Position numbers and translations under genes: made by a program. Below, piece after piece: positions 1 to 5,684 of a stretch of DNA of 10,143 nucleotides. This DNA comes from an uncultured Lachnospiraceae bacterium. Lineage in GTDB: Bacteria; Bacillota; Clostridia; Lachnospirales; Lachnospiraceae. The notes below the pieces were generated by a model, which made no database searches, was not told the origin of the DNA, and worked only from the letters and a program-made list of their open reading frames with translations. Numbering within the stretch: the first letter of the stretch is position 1; each line of letters starts with the position of its first letter. Where the stretch lies: NCBI GenBank assembly GCA_946533525.1, contig CAMNBW010000029.1, positions 1 to 10,143 on the forward strand, given 5' to 3'.

Positions 1-43
1 GATCATCGATCATGGAGCCGCAGTAATCACATTTTATCTGCAT
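1..43 (-). CDS. Zinc-ribbon-like small protein, N-terminal fragment
   Basis: This is the 5' end of a gene read leftwards and cut by the window edge. On the minus strand an ATG at 43-41 opens a frame reading MQIKCDYCGSMIDD with no stop. An AGGAG Shine-Dalgarno (complement of 50-54) lies 6 nt upstream, which is ideal spacing. The CxxC pair at residues 5 and 8, directly after the start, is the first knuckle of a zinc ribbon. Small Firmicute proteins often open this way, with a second CxxC about 10 residues later. The second knuckle and everything after it lie outside the window, so the size and function of the full protein are unknown. It is divergent from the large activase-type gene and shares its upstream region. 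The start and reading frame are well supported; the zinc-ribbon assignment rests on one CxxC. Confidence 0.7.
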   Translation of the reverse strand, partial: MQIKCDYCGSMIDD

Positions 44-74
44 CTTTTTCTCCTGACTGTGTAAAATAGGGCAA

Positions 75-120
75 AACCCGGAACCGGAATGGTCTTATAC
101 CGATTTTAACCCATAACCGG
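75..120. repeat. Pair of 13-bp imperfect direct repeats in the divergent promoter region
   Basis: AACCCGGAACCGG at 75-87 and AACCCATAACCGG at 108-120 agree at 11 of 13 positions, and both mismatches fall in the centre. The start-to-start distance is 33 bp, close to three DNA helical turns. The second copy abuts the candidate minus-strand -10 and lies upstream of the plus-strand promoter. The arrangement is what a regulator binding on one helix face would need, but no regulator is identified and chance similarity is not excluded. Confidence 0.4.
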
Positions 121-132
121 GGCATGTTGCAA
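103..132 (-). promoter_or_regulatory. Candidate divergent promoter for the zinc-ribbon gene
   Basis: Read on the minus strand, TTGCAA (complement of 127-132) can serve as a -35 box (4 of 6 consensus bases). TAAAAT (complement of 103-108) can serve as a -10 box (5 of 6), with an 18-bp spacer. Transcription would begin near 97 and give a leader of about 50 nt before the ATG at 43. The match is moderate, and other AT-rich hexamers exist nearby. Confidence 0.35.
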
Positions 133-139
133 TGTTTTA

Positions 140-168
140 TTGCCTTTTTTGAGTCAATGCACTATAAT
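140..168 (+). promoter_or_regulatory. Probable sigma-A promoter of the activase-type gene
   Basis: A perfect TATAAT -10 box at 163-168 is preceded by TTGCCT at 140-145 (4 of 6 consensus bases) with a 17-bp spacer. Predicted transcription start is near 175, which leaves an AT-rich leader of about 50 nt before the ATG at 226. A short inverted pair, CACT (160-163) and AGTG (170-173), flanks the -10 but is too short to call an operator. Confidence 0.6.
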
Positions 169-225
169 AAGTGGTCATGCAGATAATTAAATACATTATA
201 TATGAAATAGAAACAGAGGCTTGAA

Positions 226-3200
226 ATGGTATATTCGCTTGGAATAGATATAGGATCTACGACAGTCAAGGTGGCGCTCTTAGATGAGTACCACAATATA
301 GTTTACTCGGACTATCGCAGACACTTTGCAAACATAAAGGAAACACTCTCAGACCTTTTGGAAGAGGCCTTCGACGTTACGGGGGATGTGGATCTGAGCC
401 CCGTGATCACCGGCTCCGGCGGCCTTACGCTCGCAAACTGCCTGAACATCCCCTTCGTTCAGGAGGTTATTGCGGTTTCCTCAGCCCTTACCGACTATGC
501 GCCCCAGACCGATGTAGCCATCGAGCTGGGAGGCGAGGACGCCAAGATAATCTACTTTGAGGACGGCAATATCGAGCAGAGGATGAACGGCATCTGCGCC
601 GGGGGCACCGGGTCCTTTATCGACCAGATGGCCTCCCTTTTGCAGACCGATGCCGAGGGCTTAAATGAGTACGCAAAGGACTATAAGTCCTTATATACAA
701 TAGCCGCCCGCTGCGGAGTCTTTGCAAAGACAGATATACAGCCGTTAATTAACGAGGGGGCGACCAAGGAGGACCTTTCCGCCTCCATATTCCAGGCGGT
801 GGTGAACCAGACTATCTCGGGACTGGCCTGCGGAAAGCCCATAAGGGGGCATGTTGCCTTCCTGGGAGGGCCGCTGCACTTCTTATCCGAGCTAAAGGCC
901 GCCTTTATCCGCACCTTAAACCTGGACGAGGAGCATACAATAGTGCCCGAAAATTCCCACCTGTTCGCGGCCATAGGCTCGGCTTTAAACCATGAGCCCG
1001 AAACGGTGACCTTAAGCTCCATAATCGATATGCTTAAGGGGGATATTCATATTGAATTTGAAGTCGCCCGTATGGAGCCGCTCTTTAAGGATGAGGAGGA
1101 ATACAGGGAATTTAAGGAGCGCCATGAGCGCGACAGGGTGGAAAGCGCCGACCTGTCGTCCTACAGGGGCAACGCCTATTTGGGAATAGACGCGGGCTCC
1201 ACCACGACGAAGTGCGCCCTTATCGGAGAAAACGGGGAGCTTTTATACTCATTTTACTCCAACAACAACGGGTCACCGCTAAAGACAGCGATCCGTTCAA
1301 TGAAAGAGATCTATGACCTCATGCCTAAAAACGTGCGAATCGTGCGGGCCTGCTCCACGGGCTACGGCGAAGCGCTCATAAAATCCGCCCTGATGCTGGA
1401 CGACGGCGAGGTGGAGACTGTCGCGCATTACTACGCGGCGTCCTTCTTTGATCCGCAGGTCGACTGTATCCTCGATATTGGCGGGCAGGATATGAAGTGC
1501 ATAAAGATAAAGAACCATTCGGTGGATTCCGTTCAGCTAAACGAGGCCTGTTCCTCGGGCTGCGGCTCGTTTATCGAGACCTTTGCTAATTCTCTTAATT
1601 TTAAGGTGGAGGACTTTGCGGAAGAGGCGCTCTTTGCCGAGCATCCCATTGACCTCGGAACCCGCTGCACGGTATTTATGAATTCCAAGGTCAAGCAGGC
1701 GCAGAAGGAGGGGGCCGCTGTCTCCGATATTTCCGCGGGACTGGCCTACTCGGTAATTAAGAACGCCCTCTTTAAGGTAATAAAGGTCTCCGATGCCTCG
1801 GAGCTCGGAGAGAACATAGTCGTACAGGGCGGGACCTTCTACAACAACGCTGTCCTTCGTTCCTTTGAAAAGATAGCGAACTGCGAAGCCATCCGGCCCG
1901 ACATCGCAGGGATAATGGGAGCCTTCGGAGCCGCCCTGATCGCAAGGGAGCGCTATGTCAAGGGTGAGGAGAGCTCCATGCTTTCTATAAAAGCCATAAA
2001 TGAGCTGGAATTTACCACCAGCATGGCGAAGTGCCAGGGCTGCACGAACCATTGCCGTCTTACGATTAACCGCTTTACCGGCGGCCGGCAGTTCATCTCC
2101 GGAAACCGCTGTGAAAAGGGCATAGGCAAGGCCAAAGCGCATAAGGACGTTCCGAATCTCTTTGAATACAAGTACCACAGGATCTTTGATTATGTGCCCC
2201 TGACCGCCGACGAGGCTACCCGGGGAAAGATCGGTATTCCGAGGGTCCTTAATATGTACGAAAACTATCCCTTCTGGTATGTGTTTTTCACGGAGCTCGG
2301 CTTCGAGATAGTGCTTTCTCCGAGAACCTCGAGGGATATTTATGAGCTGGGCATCGAGTCGATCCCGTCGGAATCGGAGTGTTACCCGGCCAAGCTTGCC
2401 CACGGGCACGTGACCTGGCTTATAAAGAACGGCATAACGAAGATATTTTACCCGTCGCTTTTTTATGAAAGAAACGAGTTTGAGGACGCGGGCAACCACT
2501 ATAACTGCCCGATAGTTACCTCATATCCTGAAAATATCAAGAATAACGTGGACGAGATCACGGACGGGGAGGTGGAGTTCATCAACCCCTTCATGAGCTT
2601 TGATTCCGTGGAAAATATCGCGCCCCGGCTTATAGAGGCCTTCCCGGAGATCCCCCCTGAGGACATAGTCCTTGCGGTGCAGGATGCCTGGAAGGAGCAG
2701 GAGGCGGTGAGGGAGGACATCCGCCTTAAGGGTGAAGAGGTTCTTGACTATATGGAGGCCACCGGAAAGAGGGGTATCGTCCTGGCCGGCCGGCCCTATC
2801 ACATCGATCCCGAGATAAACCACGGCATACCCGAGCTTATTACGGGCTACGATGTCTGTGTCTTAACCGAGGATTCCGTGTCCCACTTAGCGCCCGTAGA
2901 CAGGGAGCTTCGGGTCATGGACCAGTGGATGTACCATTCAAGGCTCTATGCCGCCGCGCAGTATGTGCGCCTAAGAGACGACCTTGACCTAATACAGCTT
3001 AATTCCTTCGGCTGCGGCCTCGATGCGGTTACGACGGACCAGGTCTACGAGATACTTTCGGGGTCGGATAAGATTTATACCTGCCTTAAGATCGATGAGG
3101 TAAATAACTTAGGCGCCGCCAGAATAAGGGTGCGCTCCCTCCTGGCAGCCCTTAAGGTCAAGGATATGCAGGGCGAGGAGAGGACGATACGTTCGAGCGC

Positions 3201-4506
3201 CTACAAAAAGACAATTTTCACCGAGAGGATGAGGAGGGAGAACTACACGATACTCTGTCCCCAGATGTCGCCTGTGCATTTTGACGTCATCGAGGCGGCC
3301 TTCAGAAGCGCGGGTTATAATCTCGAGCTTTTGGACAACGACGGACACGAGGCCGTGGATGTGGGCCTGAAGTACGTAAATAATGACGCCTGTTACCCTT
3401 CCCTCATGGTAGTCGGTCAGATAATGGATGCGCTTTTAAGCGGAAAATATGACTTAAACCGCGTGGCTGTCATTATGTCCCAGACCGGAGGGGGCTGCAG
3501 GGCCACGAATTACATCGGTTTCATAAGAAGGGCGCTGGAAAAGGCGGGGATGGGGCAGATACCGGTTATCTCGCTCAATCTCTCAGGTCTTGAAGCGAAT
3601 CCCGGCTTTAAGATTACCGCCGACCTTGCGATAAAGGGCATGTACGGCCTTGTTTTCGGCGATATATTCCTGCGCTGCATTTTAAGGATGCGCCCCTATG
3701 AGCTTAACCCCGGGGACACCGACGAGGTGCATGAGCGCTACAAGAGGATCTGCTGTGCCTTTGTTTCCCAGAAGCACCCTTCCTTCTTTAAGTTCAGACG
3801 CCTTTGCAGGGAAATGATCAGGGCATTTGACTCCATTCCCATAGACGAAGAGCTGGTCAAGCCCAGGGTCGGAGTTGTAGGAGAGATTCTGGTGAAGTTC
3901 ATGCCGGCTGCGAATAATCACCTGACGGACCTGCTGGAGGCAGAGGGGGCGGAGCCGGTGGTTCCCGACCTCATGGACTTCCTGTTATACTGCTTCTATA
4001 ACCAGATCTACAAGGCGGACAAGCTGGGTACCTCGAAAAAGACCGCGAGGAACGCCCGCCTTGGCATAAGGGCGCTGGAATTTCTGCGCTCGGCCGCTGC
4101 GAAGGAATTCGCGCGTTCCAGACATTTTGAGCCGCCGGCTCATATAGAGACCCTGGTGCGCTACGCGGAGGATATAGTTTCCATCGGCAACCAGACCGGA
4201 GAGGGGTGGTTTTTGACCGGGGAGATGTGTGAGCTCATTCACGCGGGGGTCAAGAATATCGTTTGTACCCAGCCCTTCGGCTGCCTGCCCAACCACGTTG
4301 TGGGAAAGGGGGTTATTAAGGCTCTCCGGCACAGATACCCGGGCAGCAATATCGTCGCCATAGATTATGATCCCGGCGCCTCTGAGGTCAACCAGCTAAA
4401 CCGCATCAAGCTCATGCTCTCCACCGCCTTTAAGAATCTGGAGCCCGAGGAGCCTCAATATACGGAGGAATACGGGAAAGAAGAGGAATACAATATGGTG
4501 GTGTGA
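226..4506 (+). CDS. Fused tandem acyl-CoA dehydratase activase / HgdB-like iron-sulfur protein
   Basis: This is a 1426-residue cytosolic protein of the 2-hydroxyacyl-CoA dehydratase activator superfamily. Two BadF/BcrA/HgdC-type ASKHA ATPase domains lie in tandem, at about 5-255 and 318-575. Each has a phosphate loop (GIDIGSTTVK at 6, GIDAGSTTTK at 320), a GG-x-D motif (103-105, 420-422) and two cysteines 39 residues apart (C124/C163, C442/C481). In HgdC homodimers the equivalent cysteines hold a bridging [4Fe-4S] cluster. A linker with C603, C606, C610 and C629 follows, then a DUF2229-like region (about 665-960) and an HgdB-like region (about 1000-1400). Cysteines there sit in conserved-looking contexts: ECYP 719, FGC 930, ACYP 1056, GGGC 1091, CTQPFGC 1347/1353. 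The known family chemistry is ATP-driven low-potential electron transfer for difficult reductions; the substrate here is unknown. The tail (about 1405-1422) is strongly acidic. The start is supported by AGAGG at 215-219 with a 6-nt spacer. No dehydratase subunit or CoA-transferase gene lies in the window. Confidence 0.88.
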   Translation: MVYSLGIDIGSTTVKVALLDEYHNIVYSDYRRHFANIKETLSDLLEEAFDVTGDVDLSPVITGSGGLTLANCLNIPFVQEVIAVSSALTDYAPQTDVAIELGGEDAKIIYFEDGNIEQRMNGICAGGTGSFIDQMASLLQTDAEGLNEYAKDYKSLYTIAARCGVFAKTDIQPLINEGATKEDLSASIFQAVVNQTISGLACGKPIRGHVAFLGGPLHFLSELKAAFIRTLNLDEEHTIVPENSHLFAAIGSALNHEPETVTLSSIIDMLKGDIHIEFEVARMEPLFKDEEEYREFKERHERDRVESADLSSYRGNAYLGIDAGSTTTKCALIGENGELLYSFYSNNNGSPLKTAIRSMKEIYDLMPKNVRIVRACSTGYGEALIKSALMLDDGEVETVAHYYAASFFDPQVDCILDIGGQDMKCIKIKNHSVDSVQLNEACSSGCGSFIETFANSLNFKVEDFAEEALFAEHPIDLGTRCTVFMNSKVKQAQKEGAAVSDISAGLAYSVIKNALFKVIKVSDASELGENIVVQGGTFYNNAVLRSFEKIANCEAIRPDIAGIMGAFGAALIARERYVKGEESSMLSIKAINELEFTTSMAKCQGCTNHCRLTINRFTGGRQFISGNRCEKGIGKAKAHKDVPNLFEYKYHRIFDYVPLTADEATRGKIGIPRVLNMYENYPFWYVFFTELGFEIVLSPRTSRDIYELGIESIPSESECYPAKLAHGHVTWLIKNGITKIFYPSLFYERNEFEDAGNHYNCPIVTSYPENIKNNVDEITDGEVEFINPFMSFDSVENIAPRLIEAFPEIPPEDIVLAVQDAWKEQEAVREDIRLKGEEVLDYMEATGKRGIVLAGRPYHIDPEINHGIPELITGYDVCVLTEDSVSHLAPVDRELRVMDQWMYHSRLYAAAQYVRLRDDLDLIQLNSFGCGLDAVTTDQVYEILSGSDKIYTCLKIDEVNNLGAARIRVRSLLAALKVKDMQGEERTIRSSAYKKTIFTERMRRENYTILCPQMSPVHFDVIEAAFRSAGYNLELLDNDGHEAVDVGLKYVNNDACYPSLMVVGQIMDALLSGKYDLNRVAVIMSQTGGGCRATNYIGFIRRALEKAGMGQIPVISLNLSGLEANPGFKITADLAIKGMYGLVFGDIFLRCILRMRPYELNPGDTDEVHERYKRICCAFVSQKHPSFFKFRRLCREMIRAFDSIPIDEELVKPRVGVVGEILVKFMPAANNHLTDLLEAEGAEPVVPDLMDFLLYCFYNQIYKADKLGTSKKTARNARLGIRALEFLRSAAAKEFARSRHFEPPAHIETLVRYAEDIVSIGNQTGEGWFLTGEMCELIHAGVKNIVCTQPFGCLPNHVVGKGVIKALRHRYPGSNIVAIDYDPGASEVNQLNRIKLMLSTAFKNLEPEEPQYTEEYGKEEEYNMVV

Positions 4507-4518
4507 CGGCTGAGGTTA

Positions 4519-4527
4519 TGTTATACT
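4519..4527 (+). promoter_or_regulatory. Candidate extended -10 promoter before the small ORF
   Basis: TG at 4519-4520, one base, then TATACT at 4522-4527 forms an extended -10 element (5 of 6 hexamer bases). The region 17 bp further upstream, inside the last codons of the preceding gene, has no good -35, which extended -10 promoters can tolerate. Transcription would start near 4534 and give a leader of about 26 nt. No terminator hairpin separates this site from the upstream gene, so read-through is also possible. Confidence 0.4.
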
Positions 4528-4559
4528 TTCTATATAAATATCACGGAAGTACATGATCT

Positions 4560-4706
4560 ATGGATACAAAAGAAGTAGCAAATATAATCATAAGGCTCCG
4601 TCAGGAAAACTGGACGGAGGAACAGATAAATGATTTTATGATTTTTGTCGCAACCCATGTGCCTACCGCGGATGAAGCGGAGAAAGCAAAGAATTCCAAC
4701 AGATGA
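4560..4706 (+). CDS. 48-residue hypothetical protein coupled to the rhomboid-like gene
   Basis: This small ORF opens at ATG 4560 and ends at TGA 4704-4706. It encodes 48 residues starting MDTKEVANIIIRLR, with a W-T-E-E-Q-I-N-D-F core at 18-26 and a charged polar tail. No signal peptide, membrane segment or cysteine is present. The pattern suggests two short amphipathic helices, with hydrophobic residues at 6-13 and 23-31. I do not recognise a named family. Two points support it as a real gene. It fills the only sizeable gap between neighbouring genes, and its stop overlaps the next start as ATGA, the usual arrangement for translational coupling. GGAAG at 4545-4549 may be its SD, with a somewhat long 10-nt spacer. 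A competing out-of-frame ATG at 4553 gives only 26 codons and sits too close to that SD. Function is unknown; a partner or regulator of the membrane protein is inference from position. Confidence 0.6.
   Translation: MDTKEVANIIIRLRQENWTEEQINDFMIFVATHVPTADEAEKAKNSNR
4596..4619 (+). other. GC-rich stem-loop inside the small ORF
   Basis: CTCCGTC (4596-4602) and GACGGAG (4613-4619) are perfect 7-bp inverted arms around a 10-nt loop. Two more pairs (AG 4603-4604 with CT 4610-4611) can extend the stem across a bulged G, leaving a GAAAA loop. The 3' arm together with the following base contains GGAGG (4616-4620), an SD-like string that would be mostly masked in the folded mRNA. The hairpin is not followed by a T-run, so it is not an intrinsic terminator. 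Confidence 0.45.
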
Positions 4707-5602
4707 ACTGGTTAAATAAATTAGAACGCAAATTCGGAAGATATGCCATAAGCGGCCTGACAAGATACATGATCCTGTCCTATGTCATAGGTTATCTATT
4801 GTCCCTGACAGGCATGATAAACGGCGGGAGCGGCCTATTAGGGCTTATAAACTTAAATCCGTATCTCATTTTTCACGGTCAGGTATGGAGGCTTGTCACC
4901 TGGGTACTCATGCCGCCCGGGTCGCTTAGCATATTTACGGTCATAATGCTCTTTTTCTACTATTCGCTTGGAACGGCGCTGGAGCAGACCTGGGGAACCT
5001 TCAGGTATAATGTCTACATATTCTCGGGACTTTTAATAACCCTTGTCGGAACCATAGTGGTATATTTTATCGGACCGGCTCTGGGCTTAAGGTACACCGC
5101 CATTGCCCCCGAATGGGGAGCGCTCCTTGCTTCGGCGGTCTCCACCTACTATGTAAATATGTCCATTTTCTTTGCATTTGCGGCAAACTATCCGGATATG
5201 AGGGTAATGCTTTATTTCATAATTCCGGTAAAGATCAAGTGGCTGGCTATCTTCGATGCAGTGCTGATGCTCTTTTCCATAGTCACCTCCCCGTGGTTTA
5301 TCAAGATCATCATACTGCTGTCGCTGTTGAATTTTGTGATCTTTTTCCTGTCCACCAGGAATTTCAAGAGGGTTTCGCCACAGGAGATACACAGGAAATG
5401 GGAGTTTAAACGCAGCGTGAACAACGCAAAGAGATCGGGAATGAAATACAATTCGGACGGAAAGATAACCAAGCATAAATGCGCGGTATGCGGACGCACG
5501 GAGCTCGACAGCCCTAATCTGGAATTCCGCTTCTGCTCGCGCTGCAACGGCAACTACGAATACTGTCAGGATCATCTGTTTACGCATAAACATATCTCCT
5601 GA
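4703..5602 (+). CDS. Rhomboid-like polytopic membrane protein with C-terminal Cys/His zinc module
   Basis: This is a 299-residue integral membrane protein. Hydrophobic segments lie near 22-38, 76-92, 103-124, 138-162, 168-190 and 195-217, giving about six helices. The layout resembles the rhomboid fold: a GQVWRLVTWVL stretch (59-69) matches the conserved W-R-x-x-T of loop 1, LGxxLExxWG (89-98) resembles the TM2-TM3 region, and YPDMRVMLYFIIPVKIKW (163-180) resembles the P-x-x-x-V-x-F-x-x-P-x-K stretch after TM4. The GxSG serine motif and a catalytic histidine in the last helix are not visible, so protease activity is doubtful. After a basic linker (219-258) comes a soluble module with C260/C263, C278/C281, C288, H291, H295 and H297, spaced like a zinc ribbon or treble clef. 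The start overlaps the upstream small ORF by 4 nt (ATGA); the nearest purine SD is about 20 nt away, so translation is probably coupled. Function is unknown; a scaffold or pseudoprotease role is inferred. Confidence 0.72.
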   Translation: MNWLNKLERKFGRYAISGLTRYMILSYVIGYLLSLTGMINGGSGLLGLINLNPYLIFHGQVWRLVTWVLMPPGSLSIFTVIMLFFYYSLGTALEQTWGTFRYNVYIFSGLLITLVGTIVVYFIGPALGLRYTAIAPEWGALLASAVSTYYVNMSIFFAFAANYPDMRVMLYFIIPVKIKWLAIFDAVLMLFSIVTSPWFIKIIILLSLLNFVIFFLSTRNFKRVSPQEIHRKWEFKRSVNNAKRSGMKYNSDGKITKHKCAVCGRTELDSPNLEFRFCSRCNGNYEYCQDHLFTHKHIS

Positions 5603-5636
5603 AACGGAAGGGTTGTTTTAGTGAGGGGGAAGGTGC

Positions 5637-5675
5637 TGTTATAAGCGGGCAAAGGTTTGAGTTTTTATCAAGGAG
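5637..5675 (+). promoter_or_regulatory. Candidate extended -10 promoter and strong SD for the peptidase-era-recO cluster
   Basis: The 82-bp gap after the rhomboid-like gene contains TG (5637-5638), one base, and TATAAG (5640-5645), an extended -10 with 5 of 6 hexamer bases. The best -35 at 17-bp spacing is TTTAGT at 5617-5622, which is weak. A strong AAGGAG Shine-Dalgarno at 5670-5675 lies 9 nt before the ATG at 5685. No terminator hairpin is seen in the gap, so transcription from upstream may also continue through. Confidence 0.45.
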
Positions 5676-5684
5676 AGTCAGTCA

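Noticed and set aside
160..173. CACT-ATAATA-AGTG inverted pair centred on the -10 box, as an operator
   Set aside because: The arms are only 4 bp and the flanks do not extend the symmetry. It is expected by chance and matches no regulator site I know.
1537..2499. 320-codon open frame on the minus strand inside the activase-type gene
   Set aside because: It lies wholly antisense to a well-supported coding region, and its translation shows no recognisable domain. It is a shadow frame.
4553..4633. 26-codon frame from the ATG at 4553, alternative to the 48-codon small ORF
   Set aside because: It is very short, its start is only about 3 nt from the SD-like GGAAG, and it does not connect to the downstream gene.
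4596..4646. Stem-loop considered as a terminator for the upstream gene
   Set aside because: The hairpin is followed by about 20 mixed bases before any T-rich stretch, and it lies inside an apparent coding frame.
5087..5593. 168-codon minus-strand frame over the rhomboid-like gene
   Set aside because: It is antisense to a coherent membrane protein and its translation is low-complexity, with no domain seen.
5603..5684. Riboswitch or terminator in the gap before the peptidase gene
   Set aside because: At 82 bp it has no stable inverted repeat, no T-run after a stem and no known aptamer motif. Only promoter-like and SD elements are visible.
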